NCBI RefSeq assembly: GCF_001885765.1
Contig: NZ_JXKD01000007.1
Location: 1-64,000, forward strand
DNA: 64,000 nucleotides
Direction: 5' to 3'
Origin: Enterococcus aquimarinus
GTDB lineage: Bacteria > Bacillota > Bacilli > Lactobacillales > Enterococcaceae
Shown: positions 25,888 through 35,819 of the stretch, piece after piece
How the letters are laid out: each line of letters begins with the position of its first letter
Numbering within the stretch: the stretch's first letter is position 1
Position numbers and translations under genes: made by a program
Notes under the pieces: generated by a model
What the model was told of the DNA's origin: nothing
Database searches by the model: none
Seen by the model: the letters and a program-made list of their open reading frames with translations, nothing else

Positions 25888-28104
25888 GTGTTAAAAGAAC
25901 TACTTAGTCAAATGACGTTAAAAGAAAAAGTCGGCCAATTGAATCAACGCTTATACGGTTGGCAAGCCTATGAAAAAACAGCGGAAGGAATGATCCTCAC
26001 CGATTATTTTAAAGACGAAGTGAAACGCTGGGATTCACTTGGCGTAATCTACGGTCTTTTTCGTTCAGATCCTTGGTCTCAGAAGAATTTGGAGACGGGA
26101 TTATCAAAAGAAGAAGCAAAAATCGTGAGCCAAATGATTCAAGATTATGTGAAAGAACATACGCGTTTAAAGATTCCCGTATTGCTCACGGAAGAATGTC
26201 CACATGGGCATCAAGGACTTGATTCGTTGACCACGCCGACAAATTATTCTGTTGGGGCAAGTTGGAATCCGAATCTTTACCAAGTAGCGCAAGCCATCGT
26301 GGCAGAAGAACTTCGCGAAAAAGGTGCGCATGTAGGATTGATCTCCACGCTTGATTTGTGTCGCGATCCTCGTTGGGGGCGTACGGAAGAGTGTTTTAGT
26401 GAAGATCCTCATTTAGCGGGTGCTTTCACAACCGCTGCGGTACAAGGGTTACAAGGTGAGCGCTCCGAAAGGGTTTTAGCATCGAATAAAGTTTTGGCGA
26501 CGTTAAAGCATTTTGCCGCGCAAGGCTCCATTATGGGGGGGCACAATGCTGCACCCGTTGAAATTGGCGAGCGGGAACTAAAAGAAATTCACTTACCGAT
26601 GGTGCAAGCGGGGATTGATGCCGGGGCTTTACTGTGTATGGCCGCGTATAATGATATTGACGGCGTTCCGTGTCACATTAACGAACGATTGTTAACAACA
26701 ATCTTACGGGAGGAAATGGGCTTTGAAGGAGCAGTCATGTCAGATGGTTGTGCGTTAGATGGCGTGGCTCGCGTCTTAGGAGGCCCACAAACAGCCGCTT
26801 TGGCATTAAAAAGTGGCTTAGATATTAGCTTATGGGACAATGTCTATCCCTATTTAGAAGAAGCTGTTTTAGAGGGTTTATTGGACGAAACGCTGCTGGA
26901 TCAAGCTGTTTACCGTGTGTTGCGCTTAAAAGAAAAACTAGGCCTCTTCGCTCAAGAAGTAGATAATGATCCAATCATAGCCACAACAGAGGAAGAAAAA
27001 ATCGCGATTAATACGAAGTTAGCCGAAGAGGCAGCGGTATTGTTAAAAAACGAAGGCATCTTACCTTTAACAGCGAATACTATTTCTAAGGTTGCGTTGA
27101 TTGGTCCACATATTCATAACGTGTACCATCAATTAGGCGACTACACGCCTTATAAAAACTTAACAACATGCATTACCATCGCGCAAGGTCTAAAAAATGT
27201 GGCAATGTCACAGCAAGTCGCACTTACCGACACACAAGGTTCATTGATTTCATCCCCAATTCCTGGTGCGATTGAAGAAGCTTGTGAGTTGGCGAAACAA
27301 AGTGATGTTGTCGTTCTCACGCTAGGTGGTTCAAGTGCGCGTGATTTTTCAACCGAATTTGATGCTAACGGTGCGGCATTGTCAGGCTCAAATGAAATGA
27401 CAAGTGGCGAGAATATCGATTTGGCTGACTTAGCGATTCCGACTCCGCAAATGGACTTGTTAAAAGCGTTACACGCAGTCGGTAAACCGATTGTCGCCGT
27501 CGTAGTAGCCGGTCGTCCACATCTCTTAAAAGATTGTTTACCATATGTGGACGCTTTGTTAGTCGCGGGCTATCCGGGACAACACGGTGGTCAAGCGATT
27601 GCTAATTTATTATTTGGCTTGAGTAATCCTAGTGGGAAACTAGCCATCTCGATTCCAGATGAAAATGGTCAATTACCCGTTTATTACAATTATCGCGATA
27701 CCCCTTTTAAACAAGATTATCTGGATATTTCCGGTCGTCCGACGTTCACTTTTGGTGAAGGGCTGAGTTATACGAATTTCGATATCCATGAGACAAAAGT
27801 CAAACAGACCTCAGAAGGTTTTGTCGTCACTGGCAAATTGACGAATACGGGTGAGTATGCCGGGGCGCAAGTCATTCAAGTGTATGCCAAAAAATATTCA
27901 AATGATGTCTTGCCTCGCGTCAAAAAATTATGTGGCTTTACAAAAGTCTTTGTTGAAAAAGGTCAAACACACCCTTTTACCATTCAGATTGCTGCAAAAG
28001 AGTTAAGTGATTTTGATTTAGAACTGAAACCAAGACATTTCAAAGACTTCCAGCTACAAGTTGAAACCACGAATTATAGCGAAATATTTTCTTGTTCACA
28101 GTAA
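25888..28104 (+). CDS. GH3 beta-glycosidase
   Basis: Family 3 glycoside hydrolase (738 residues from the GTG at 25888, chosen for position after the mannosidase stop and a weak GTAGGG site; an upstream frame overlaps the previous gene). It has the barrel domain with LKHFAAQG (K207, H208) and the nucleophile D286 in GAVMSDGCALDG, the alpha/beta sandwich domain, and a C-terminal fibronectin-III-like domain (FTFGEGLSYTNF onward). The lack of a KHFPGHG motif argues against a NagZ-type hexosaminidase; a beta-glucosidase or beta-xylosidase is more likely. In this operon it may remove a beta-linked sugar, for example plant N-glycan xylose, from a mannosylated core (inference). Confidence 0.88.
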   Translation: MLKELLSQMTLKEKVGQLNQRLYGWQAYEKTAEGMILTDYFKDEVKRWDSLGVIYGLFRSDPWSQKNLETGLSKEEAKIVSQMIQDYVKEHTRLKIPVLLTEECPHGHQGLDSLTTPTNYSVGASWNPNLYQVAQAIVAEELREKGAHVGLISTLDLCRDPRWGRTEECFSEDPHLAGAFTTAAVQGLQGERSERVLASNKVLATLKHFAAQGSIMGGHNAAPVEIGERELKEIHLPMVQAGIDAGALLCMAAYNDIDGVPCHINERLLTTILREEMGFEGAVMSDGCALDGVARVLGGPQTAALALKSGLDISLWDNVYPYLEEAVLEGLLDETLLDQAVYRVLRLKEKLGLFAQEVDNDPIIATTEEEKIAINTKLAEEAAVLLKNEGILPLTANTISKVALIGPHIHNVYHQLGDYTPYKNLTTCITIAQGLKNVAMSQQVALTDTQGSLISSPIPGAIEEACELAKQSDVVVLTLGGSSARDFSTEFDANGAALSGSNEMTSGENIDLADLAIPTPQMDLLKALHAVGKPIVAVVVAGRPHLLKDCLPYVDALLVAGYPGQHGGQAIANLLFGLSNPSGKLAISIPDENGQLPVYYNYRDTPFKQDYLDISGRPTFTFGEGLSYTNFDIHETKVKQTSEGFVVTGKLTNTGEYAGAQVIQVYAKKYSNDVLPRVKKLCGFTKVFVEKGQTHPFTIQIAAKELSDFDLELKPRHFKDFQLQVETTNYSEIFSCSQ

Positions 28105-28130
28105 GAAACGTCAGTTAAAGAAATCGAAAA

Positions 28131-28177
28131 AACAAACGAAAGGCCCGGATACTTGAGGGCCTTTCGTTTGTTTTTTT
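28131..28177. terminator. Bidirectional terminator
   Basis: AACAAACGAAAGGCCC (28131-28146) pairs perfectly with GGGCCTTTCGTTTGTT (28157-28172) and T-runs follow. It separates the GH3 gene from the convergent AraC-type regulator. Confidence 0.9.
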
Positions 28178-28233
28178 CATTATTGATTGCTCTTAAAGCG
28201 CGAAGGAGCGCTTTATATTGAGTAAAAAATTAG

Positions 28234-30477
28234 CTAGCCTTCGCGGTACATCGTCCGGTATTGGCCTGGTGTCACTCCAACGGTCGTGCGGAATTTACGT
28301 GTGAAATTCGAAACGTCATAATAACCGTTACTTTGAATAATCTCTTTAATCGACTGATCAGTCTCCACTAACGCCTGCTTAATTTTTTCAAGACGAAGAT
28401 TGGCGATGTATTTTGCAAAAGTGGTATTGGTTTCTTCTTTCATGATTTTATTAATCATCGTAGGTGTTAGATTAAAATGGTCTGAAATCGATTCTAACGA
28501 TAAAAAGTCGGTATTGTAGTGGGCATCGATATAACTGAAAAGCGCCTCTTTTACATGCGATTCTTCCTCTCGCGCTTTGGTGGCGACTTCTTGGCAAATC
28601 ATTTGTGTGATTTCTTGGAGTTTCCGGTGCAACTGTTGATAATCTTTGACGTCAATTAATACTTCTAATTCTGTTAAAAGGGCGTCACCGATAACGGCAA
28701 TGCCAACGTGAACATACGTATTCATAATATAGTAACTATACATCCGGAATGTTTGTAAAGTGACACAATATTGGACACCATAATGAATCAGTTCTTCTAA
28801 GGTTTCTAATGCAACGCCTTCATTTCCTAAATGTAAACTTTGAACTAATTTCAATTGCTTATCTTCAGGAAAATGGAAACTGCGATGGTCTTGTGGTGTC
28901 GAAGCACTAATCGATTCAAAGAAAAAAATCTGTCCTTGTGGATTTTCAAAGCGATAATCTAAAGCAGTTAGTGCTTCAATAAAGGAATGTTTGATTCCTT
29001 TGAGACTTGCTGTTTCTTTTCCAATGCCAATCGGTAATGTCACGTCGGAGAAATTACGCATATCTTCGACAATTCTTTCGACGATTTCCTCTTGGGTAAG
29101 CTCGCCAGAGGAAGCGATAAGGAACGTAACGGCTTCTTCTTCTAAACATTTCGTCCCGCACCACTCAAAATGAGCGTACTGAATATGATTGAGTTCTTTA
29201 AGCAATTGATTACTAAAAGAATCGCGATAAAGAGCCGGAGAATGACTCGTTGCCTCAAAAGAAATCACAATCGTAAAATATCGTGCGGTTGCTTGTTGAA
29301 TAATAAGTGGCGAAAATAATTCTTGTAAACTTAATTCGTCGGTTCGTTGTCCGGTTAATAGTTGATGCAAGAGACTTTCTTTAATAAAAGGTGTTTGTTG
29401 TTTGATTTCTTCTTTCAAATGCGAGTTTTCGGTTAAAAAAGTTGACAATTTACCATGGACTTCTTCAAAAGAAAGGGCGCGTTTTTGCGGTTGTTCATGC
29501 TCGTGTTTTAATAACAAGCGTTCAATTTTTTCATAAGGACGATACGACTGTCGACCGAGGAAAATACTCGAAAATAATCCGATAATCAAAATACCGATAA
29601 TCGTGTAGATCGACGCTTGATAAATCTGAGTCAGACGTGCACTTGCTAGGTCAGTATTTAGCACATAGACATATTCCAAATCGAGAAGATCATTCGTAAA
29701 TTGATGCAATAGATAGTTTTTATTCTCCCAACGAAAAGATTCAGAAAGACTGCCTTTTGTGGCTAGTTTTTTATTTAATGCAGTAGCGAGTTCGGGATTA
29801 TTATTGGAAAAACCGAGTAATTTATCTTGCGAATTAACTAAATAAAAATCACCGTGTGCTTCATTTAATAATGGCGAAAAAATAGCATCAATACTCGATT
29901 TACGAAGGACATAAATCATCGATGCGCTATTTTTACCGAATGCATCTTGAATAGGGACGACATAAAAGAATGATTTATCACCATAGACTTTTTCTTCGAG
30001 AATCGAAAAAGATGGAATTGGCGCATTTAATAATGTTAAGAGTTCTTCTTTATCCACATTTTGTTGGCGCAGTTCAATAAGAGCATCGATTTTAGTACTA
30101 CCGTTTGCCGAATAGAATGTTTCAGGATCTTCAGGATAAAAAAGATAGGCTTCTTCAATCATCGAATTATTTAAACGATACTTGGCTAATGCGGAACGAC
30201 TATCGATGTTTTCGTATGGATCCGCTAAGTATTCTAACGAAATCGCAGAATCGTACGGCAATTGTTGAGAAATCAAATCGAGTTGACTTAAATCGCTTTC
30301 AAAACTCGCTTTCGCTTGTAAGAGGGCATTCTTTGACGATAGTTCGAGCTGCTGGGTGACGCTGTGACGGGATGTCGTATACCAGACAAGAGACATCGGG
30401 ATAAAGATTAAGGCAAAAAAGAAAATATAACTAAAAATAGAATACTGTAAAATATTCAATTTTCGAATCCATTTCAT
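28234..30477 (-). CDS. Membrane-anchored AraC-family regulator
   Basis: Single-protein sensor and activator of 747 residues. One membrane helix is at about 12-32, an extracellular sensory region (Cache-like) at 33-285, a second helix at 287-307, then a linker with coiled-coil character, a cytoplasmic YesN-type middle region (about 375-545) and a C-terminal AraC helix-turn-helix pair (about 645-745, with IKEIIQSNGYYDVSNFTRKF and VTPGQYR). Such proteins sense sugars or the binding-protein state outside the cell and activate glycan operons. It is encoded convergently with the enzyme cluster carrying four promoters with 18-bp-phased ACATA repeats, which fit the paired half-sites of an AraC protein; it is the obvious candidate to bind them. 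The ATG lies behind AAGGAG. Confidence 0.9.
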   Translation of the reverse strand: MKWIRKLNILQYSIFSYIFFFALIFIPMSLVWYTTSRHSVTQQLELSSKNALLQAKASFESDLSQLDLISQQLPYDSAISLEYLADPYENIDSRSALAKYRLNNSMIEEAYLFYPEDPETFYSANGSTKIDALIELRQQNVDKEELLTLLNAPIPSFSILEEKVYGDKSFFYVVPIQDAFGKNSASMIYVLRKSSIDAIFSPLLNEAHGDFYLVNSQDKLLGFSNNNPELATALNKKLATKGSLSESFRWENKNYLLHQFTNDLLDLEYVYVLNTDLASARLTQIYQASIYTIIGILIIGLFSSIFLGRQSYRPYEKIERLLLKHEHEQPQKRALSFEEVHGKLSTFLTENSHLKEEIKQQTPFIKESLLHQLLTGQRTDELSLQELFSPLIIQQATARYFTIVISFEATSHSPALYRDSFSNQLLKELNHIQYAHFEWCGTKCLEEEAVTFLIASSGELTQEEIVERIVEDMRNFSDVTLPIGIGKETASLKGIKHSFIEALTALDYRFENPQGQIFFFESISASTPQDHRSFHFPEDKQLKLVQSLHLGNEGVALETLEELIHYGVQYCVTLQTFRMYSYYIMNTYVHVGIAVIGDALLTELEVLIDVKDYQQLHRKLQEITQMICQEVATKAREEESHVKEALFSYIDAHYNTDFLSLESISDHFNLTPTMINKIMKEETNTTFAKYIANLRLEKIKQALVETDQSIKEIIQSNGYYDVSNFTRKFRTTVGVTPGQYRTMYREG

Positions 30478-30553
30478 AAAAAAACTCCTTATCGTAAAAA
30501 GTATGCGTTACCATTATAACAGAAAATGAGAAGATAAGAAGATTTTCTCATGA

Positions 30554-30603
30554 AAAAAACAAAAGAAAATGAACAAATGGTTGATTGTCACATTCTTTTG
30601 TTT
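30554..30603 (-). terminator. Terminator of the ABC exporter operon
   Basis: On the minus strand, AAACAAAAGAATG pairs with CATTTTCTTTTGTTT and is followed by a T7 run. It also lies just upstream of the AraC-type gene, whose probable -10 TATAAT is at about 30516-30521. Confidence 0.7.
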
Positions 30604-30612
30604 ATTACTCAT

Positions 30613-31428
30613 TTAATGACGAAAATCTTTTCGATGATAAACGAAAAAAGTGAGAGCGATAAAGAGCAAACTAATCAAGAAAAGGATTCCTTTGTGAGGA
30701 AAACCTTGTTCTAAAATGGTTGCCGGAATGCCTTGATGGATCGGTGATAAGGAGGCCAGGAAGTCGAGTGGCGCATATAAATTCGACACAATTCCTAAGA
30801 GATAAAAACCAAACACGATGCTCAGGGCAACGCTAGTTCCTTGATTGGCATGGTGAATGAGTGTTGATAGGAACATTCCCAAAGTTAAAAAGAACCATAA
30901 GACAAACCATTCATTCCAGTAAATCGCGCTAATCCCTTCGACAATGGCCGCAACGGTATCCGTCTTTTCCTTAAATAGTAGTAAACCACCGAGTGAGGTA
31001 CAAGCGGATACGAACCAAAAAAGACTTAGAATAATGGTTTGAACGAACCATTTATTTGCGACGATTTGCTCACGTGAAATCGGTTGTGCATATAAAAAGT
31101 CGATAGTACCGGCCGATTCTTCTTGAATAAGGGATTGAATGCCGAGTAAAATCGCGTAAACACAAGCTGCCAAAAACAGATATTGAAAATAATAAGCAAA
31201 AAAGCCTAATAGTTGTAAAAGATTAGCCGGACCGCTCAAGGAGATATGAAACGTTGCCAGCAAACTTTCAGGGAACTCGCTCATGAGAGTAGCCATGGAG
31301 TCTTTGAGTACTGGTGTAAACATTTGTGGATAGATGGCGGAAAAAAGCAGACTTAGCAATGAGAAAACCGCCGTCCAAATGAGCAAACTTTTTCGTTGAT
31401 TACGCCATTCAATTTTTGAAAGAATCAT
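30613..31428 (-). CDS. ABC transporter permease
   Basis: Integral membrane subunit of 271 residues with about six membrane helices, resembling the ABC-2 and bacitracin/lantibiotic exporter permeases. The segment QEESAGTIDFLYAQPISREQ is the typical cytoplasmic coupling region of that group. The ATG at 31428 is set by AAGGAGGG upstream, and the start overlaps the end of the ATPase gene by 20 bases, so the two are coupled. The substrate is unknown; resistance or export of a small molecule or peptide is the usual role. Confidence 0.85.
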   Translation of the reverse strand: MILSKIEWRNQRKSLLIWTAVFSLLSLLFSAIYPQMFTPVLKDSMATLMSEFPESLLATFHISLSGPANLLQLLGFFAYYFQYLFLAACVYAILLGIQSLIQEESAGTIDFLYAQPISREQIVANKWFVQTIILSLFWFVSACTSLGGLLLFKEKTDTVAAIVEGISAIYWNEWFVLWFFLTLGMFLSTLIHHANQGTSVALSIVFGFYLLGIVSNLYAPLDFLASLSPIHQGIPATILEQGFPHKGILFLISLLFIALTFFVYHRKDFRH

Positions 31429-32308
31429 CGATTGTCCCTCCTTCGTAAAGTGACATAAATTGATCTTCGATAGTCGGTGTATGAATCGTGAAATCAAGAA
31501 TCGATTCTTGCCTTAAAAATAGAAGGAGTTCATCTTTTTCTCCCTGATACAGGGCTCTCCATACGTCATCATGATGTTCAAGAATCTGGAAAGAAGATGG
31601 GAAATCTACTATTTGAAGGGTCTTCGTTTTGATTTCAACGACTTTACCTAAGGAATGATCGGTTGAAATCGGTTGAATCGTTAGCAATTTGCCTTGACGA
31701 ATAAAAGCCGCTCGATGCGCGTGTTCTTGGATTTCTGCTAGTTGATGGCTTGATAAAAAAATCGTCATTCCTTGTTGATTACGCAATGTTAACTCTGTAA
31801 ATAAGCGATGTTGCATGAGTGGATCTAATCCGTTCGTTGGTTCATCTAACATAAGCAAACGCGGCTTGGGCAATAAACTACATGCTAACGCAATTTTCTT
31901 TCGATTACCAAGCGAAAGTTCGGCGACTTTTTTATGAGCGTCCATTTCAAAGAGCTCGATTAAGAGCTTGATTTCACGAGTCGGTTGGCTTATTTTGTGG
32001 AAATCAGCAACCGACTGAAGGAGTTCCATTGTGGTAAATTGAGGATAAAAAGCCACTTCCGAAGAAACGTACGTTGTCACTTTGCGAATGGCTTTTGCCT
32101 CTTTTTGGGTATCCATCCCGAAAATGGCTAACGTGCCCGTTGACGGTTTAATAAAATCGAGCAAGGCTTTAATCGTGGTGGATTTTCCAGCACCATTTGG
32201 CCCAATAAAACCAAAAATTTCTCCTTCCGCGACTTGTAGCGAAAGGTCGCTTACAACGGTGTTCCCGTGATAGTTCTTTGAAAAATGCTCAATGACAATC
32301 GCTGACAT
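31409..32308 (-). CDS. ABC transporter ATP-binding protein
   Basis: ATPase of an ABC exporter (299 residues). It has Walker A GPNGAGKST (residues 36-44), signature LSLGNRKK, Walker B LLMLDEPTNGLD and the switch His in SSHQ. A C-terminal 75-residue extension is usual for this exporter group. The ATG at 32308 has AAGGAGCG upstream; a 24-base longer frame does not. It is coupled to the permease at 30613 and the pair is a complete simple exporter. Confidence 0.92.
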   Translation of the reverse strand: MSAIVIEHFSKNYHGNTVVSDLSLQVAEGEIFGFIGPNGAGKSTTIKALLDFIKPSTGTLAIFGMDTQKEAKAIRKVTTYVSSEVAFYPQFTTMELLQSVADFHKISQPTREIKLLIELFEMDAHKKVAELSLGNRKKIALACSLLPKPRLLMLDEPTNGLDPLMQHRLFTELTLRNQQGMTIFLSSHQLAEIQEHAHRAAFIRQGKLLTIQPISTDHSLGKVVEIKTKTLQIVDFPSSFQILEHHDDVWRALYQGEKDELLLFLRQESILDFTIHTPTIEDQFMSLYEGGTIDDSFKN

Positions 32309-32546
32309 CTTTTTCTCGCTCCTTCGAAACATTTTTTCTTTAGTGTAGTTCTTGTCAGAGAATTAGTCAAAGAGTATCTGTATTAGAAAAGTATCGTGAT
32401 GGATTAGATAGGAAGGATAGGGGGTGATTTGGAGGCAACTCAAAAAATGCGCTAACAATCTAAAAAGAAAAGAGTAGCCACTATTCTTTTTGTCAAAAAA
32501 ATGCTATTCTTTTACGGCAAATGAAATCAGGGGATGGAGGATTCAA

Positions 32547-33065
32547 ATGAAAATTGCGATATTTGGTTATTCTGGAAGTGGTAAATCAACATTAGCTGCT
32601 TTTTTGGGAGAGCAACATCAACTTCCAGTGCTGCATCTCGATACCGTCCAATTTATTGAAAATTGGCAAGAACGCAACCGGCAAGAAGCCTTACAAATGG
32701 TTGCGACGTTTATGGAACAAGACTCCTGGGTCATTGACGGTAATTATTCGAAATTTTATCAGGAAAGACGTTTAGAAGAGGCAGATTACGTGATTATGTT
32801 ACTCTTTTCGCCTTTTGCTTCATTAAAAAGAATTATTGAGCGACGCGTCAAGTATCGCAATACAGCGCGACCAGATATGGCAGAGGGCTGTCCTGAAAAA
32901 ATTGACGGTGAATTTTTATGGTGGGTCCTTTATAAAGGCAGAAATAAAGCAAAGCGTCAATACTATCAAGCCATTCAAAAAACATATCCAGAAAAAGTGA
33001 TTGTGATAAAAAATCAACAACAATTAACACGATTTTATCAACAACAACACATGAAGCTACGCTAA
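32547..33065 (+). CDS. P-loop kinase-like protein, FlaR/DNA topology modulation family
   Basis: Small P-loop NTPase (172 residues) with Walker A GYSGSGKST (residues 7-15), an LHLDTVQF strand, the substrate loop WVIDGNYSKFY and an arginine-rich lid (RIIERRVKYRNTARPDM). This is the FlaR-type adenylate-kinase-like family. The name comes from an old report on DNA topology; the true substrate is unknown. The ATG at 32547 follows GGAGG; an upstream in-frame ATG lacks a ribosome site. It is a single gene before a terminator. Confidence 0.85.
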   Translation: MKIAIFGYSGSGKSTLAAFLGEQHQLPVLHLDTVQFIENWQERNRQEALQMVATFMEQDSWVIDGNYSKFYQERRLEEADYVIMLLFSPFASLKRIIERRVKYRNTARPDMAEGCPEKIDGEFLWWVLYKGRNKAKRQYYQAIQKTYPEKVIVIKNQQQLTRFYQQQHMKLR

Positions 33066-33070
33066 ACAAA

Positions 33071-33112
33071 AGTCCTTTCCTGATGTTATTCACCAGAAAA
33101 GGACTATTATTT
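33071..33112. terminator. Bidirectional terminator
   Basis: AGTCCTTTCCTG (33071-33082) and CAGAAAAGGACT (33094-33105) pair with one mismatch between convergent genes. Confidence 0.75.
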
Positions 33113-33117
33113 GTGTA

Positions 33118-33588
33118 TTAGAATTCGTCTTCATCGCGAGGAAGTGGGATCGCAATTTGAGTGACAAATTCTTCCACTATTTGATTTTTAGATGGATGGA
33201 AACCAATGAGATAAATTTCACGAGAAGGGATTCCAATAGGAAGTTCTCGTTCATTTAAATAGGCTTCAATTGCTTGATAACCGGCGTTTAGTTGCTTATA
33301 GCTACCCTTATGAATCGTCGTTGCAAAGTCGTTACCCGCAATGATTTTATTATGGAATGGTTCAACCACGCCAATTTCTTCGCTAACAGGCAAACAAACC
33401 TCAATATCGGCTTCTTCACTGTTATAGGATTCGTCGTAGTAAAGGGCAAATGGTGCACCATCGACGCGTTCTTTTGCTAAATCAAAGAGTAAATCAAAAT
33501 AGTCGCCAATTTCTTTGTATTGTCCCGTATAACGAATAGAAATGACTCGAGTATCTGGAATTGGTTGAATGTTTACTTGATAATTCAT
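33118..33588 (-). CDS. GyrI-like effector-binding domain protein
   Basis: Stand-alone GyrI-like/AraC-effector-binding domain (156 residues). It opens MNYQVNIQPIPDTRVISIRY, has PFALYYDESYNSEEADIEVC in the middle and PSREIYLIGF near the end. These domains bind small hydrophobic or drug-like ligands and some protect gyrase. The ATG at 33588 follows AAGGAGG. It has no DNA-binding part, so any regulation must be indirect. Confidence 0.85.
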   Translation of the reverse strand: MNYQVNIQPIPDTRVISIRYTGQYKEIGDYFDLLFDLAKERVDGAPFALYYDESYNSEEADIEVCLPVSEEIGVVEPFHNKIIAGNDFATTIHKGSYKQLNAGYQAIEAYLNERELPIGIPSREIYLIGFHPSKNQIVEEFVTQIAIPLPRDEDEF

Positions 33589-33836
33589 TCGTGTTCCTCC
33601 TTGTCTCATCTAATTTTTAAATATCTCTCTTTATTTTATTACTATACCACAAAGAGCGAGAAATATCTGATTCGAGGAATTCATTTAAACATTGATTGAC
33701 TTTCATGAGCCTATCTACTTTTTTCAGCGATTATCTTGCGTAAAATAGTGATTGATTCTATCTAATAAAACTTTCAATCTTTTGAATATTAAGATACAAT
33801 GAGAGTGTCATAATAGGGTGAAATGGAGGGATTATC

Positions 33837-34970
33837 ATGTCGAGAGAAAGAATGTTGAAAACGTTTACAAATCTAGTGGGAATTGATTCAGTTTCAAAAG
33901 ATGAAGGGGCACTCCATCAGTTTTTGAAGGAGAAGTTGACGGCATTGGGAATGTTGGTGACAGAAGATCAAAGTAGGGTGAAAACAGGATTAGGAAGCGA
34001 TAATTTACTAGCCGTTCATGATGGGGGAAAGAATAGACAAGCGCTGTTTTTTTCTTGTCATACAGATACCGTGACACCAGGTCAGGGTATTGAAGTCATT
34101 GAAAAAAATGGGAAGCTCTTTTCAAAAGGTGAGACGATTCTTGGGGCAGACGACAAAGCGGGAATTGCGATTTTAATTGAAGCGATGCAGAGAATCAAAG
34201 AAGAACACATTGTAACGGGTAAAATCGAGTTTGTTTTTTCACCAGGGGAAGAAATAGGCTTAATCGGAGCTTCAGCACTCGACATGAATTTAATTGAAGC
34301 ACCCTATGGCTATGTATTAGATAGTGCCTTAGAAGTTGGACGTGTCACGATTGCCAGTCCAACATTATATATGTACGAAGTTAAATTAACTGGTAAAGCA
34401 GCTCATGCTGGTTTAGAACCAGAAAAAGGGATTTCTTGTGTAAATATTTTAGCAGAAGCGTTGAAAGAGATTAAAATTGGTCGTTTAGATGCAAAAACAA
34501 CGACAAATATTGGCGCGATTCAAGGCGGAGAAGCCACGAATATTGTGATGGATCACTTATTAGTAAAAGGCGAAGTTCGCGCGATTGATCCTGAAGTTGC
34601 GGAAGGTCTCATTGATGAGATGAAAAGAGCTTTTGAGAACGCTGCTCAAAAATTTGGCGGGCAAGCCGAAATTGACGTGAAAAAAATGGCTACTGGGTTT
34701 AATATTGGCGATGACGAACCGGTCATGGCTTTATTTATCCAATCGGTTGAAAATCTTGGTTATCCATTGATTCGTGAAACAAGTGGTGGTGGGAGTGATG
34801 CCAACATTTTTAATCTTGGTGGAAAACCATGTGTGAATTTTTCAATTGGTTACGATAAGATTCATACGACAGATGAATTTGTTGTCATTGACGAAATGGA
34901 AAAAGCAGTGAATTTAGTCATTGAGTTAGTTAAAAATGCACCCAAAAAGATTCGTGAACGAAATGAATAA
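33837..34970 (+). CDS. M20-family peptidase, PepT-like
   Basis: Zinc aminopeptidase-type enzyme of the M20/M25/M40 family (377 residues), probably a tripeptidase. Metal ligands are visible in FSCHTDTV, GADDKAG, PGEEIG and, at the C-terminus, KIHTTDE; the dimerisation domain is inserted around residues 180-285. It is cytoplasmic. GGAGGG precedes the ATG. Its last codons overlap the start of a YitT gene by 8 bases. It opens a five-gene operon (to 38198) with membrane proteins, so peptides or a peptide-like compound may be exported or taken up there. A possible promoter TTTCAA-17-TACAAT lies near 33772-33800. Confidence 0.88.
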   Translation: MSRERMLKTFTNLVGIDSVSKDEGALHQFLKEKLTALGMLVTEDQSRVKTGLGSDNLLAVHDGGKNRQALFFSCHTDTVTPGQGIEVIEKNGKLFSKGETILGADDKAGIAILIEAMQRIKEEHIVTGKIEFVFSPGEEIGLIGASALDMNLIEAPYGYVLDSALEVGRVTIASPTLYMYEVKLTGKAAHAGLEPEKGISCVNILAEALKEIKIGRLDAKTTTNIGAIQGGEATNIVMDHLLVKGEVRAIDPEVAEGLIDEMKRAFENAAQKFGGQAEIDVKKMATGFNIGDDEPVMALFIQSVENLGYPLIRETSGGGSDANIFNLGGKPCVNFSIGYDKIHTTDEFVVIDEMEKAVNLVIELVKNAPKKIRERNE

Positions 34971-35802
34971 GCAAGTCAAAAATAGTGTATTACTCGTGTT
35001 AGCCATCTTAATCTTAGCCGTATCGGTTAATATGTTTTTAGGACCTCACCATATTGCTGCTGGGGGTGTCAGCGGGATTGGGATTTTAGCAGAGTCTTTA
35101 TTTGGAATTAATCGAGCGTGGGTAGTCTTGGGGTTAAATGTTGTGATGTTAATCTTAGCGGCTATTTTCCTAGGGAAGAAAGTGTTTTATAAGACATTAA
35201 TTGGTAGCATCTTATTTCCTTTGTCGTTAAGAGTGGTTCCCCAAATCATGCTAACAGAAGATCGGTTACTATCAGTCATTATGGGAAGTGTGATTTTTGC
35301 GTCAGGAGTGGCTATTTTATATAGTATTCAAGCTTCAAGTGGCGGCACAACCATCCCGCCGCTGATTTTTCAAAAGTATTTTAATATAAATACATCAGTC
35401 GGACTCTTTTTTACGGACATGGTCATTGTTTTTATGAGTTTGTATGTTTTTGGAATAGAAGAATTTTTATTTGCTATTTTGTCCATCGGTTTAACGTCTA
35501 TTGTGATGACGTATATCGAAACCGGACTAAAGCGGCGCAAAGCCATTATGATTTTAAGTATCAATCATTCAGAAGCGATTCGGGTGAAACTGTTAGATGA
35601 GGTTAATCGCGGTATGACATTATTTGATGTAAGGGGCGGTAAAGATGGCATTGAACGCGATATGATCATGACTGTGGTAAGTAATCAAGAATATCCTAAG
35701 GTACGTGAAGTTATCGAAGCCGTTGATCCAACTTGTTTTATGATTACTTATGAAGTGTCGGAAGTTCATGGATTAGGCTTTACGTATCAGCCGATTCAGT
35801 AA
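34963..35802 (+). CDS. YitT-family membrane protein with DUF2179 domain
   Basis: Membrane protein of about 279 residues: five or six N-terminal helices, with the signature GPHHIAAGGVSGIGIL after the first, and a soluble C-terminal DUF2179-like domain (residues 215-275, ending EVHGLGF). I chose the ATG at 34963 inside the end of the peptidase gene, because that overlap suggests coupling; an ATG at 34936 is also possible and neither has a strong ribosome site. The family is often assumed to be a transporter. A second YitT/M20 peptidase pair is at 39954-42133. Confidence 0.85.
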   Translation: MNKQVKNSVLLVLAILILAVSVNMFLGPHHIAAGGVSGIGILAESLFGINRAWVVLGLNVVMLILAAIFLGKKVFYKTLIGSILFPLSLRVVPQIMLTEDRLLSVIMGSVIFASGVAILYSIQASSGGTTIPPLIFQKYFNINTSVGLFFTDMVIVFMSLYVFGIEEFLFAILSIGLTSIVMTYIETGLKRRKAIMILSINHSEAIRVKLLDEVNRGMTLFDVRGGKDGIERDMIMTVVSNQEYPKVREVIEAVDPTCFMITYEVSEVHGLGFTYQPIQ

Positions 35803-35819
35803 AAAAGGAGGCGTTCTAA

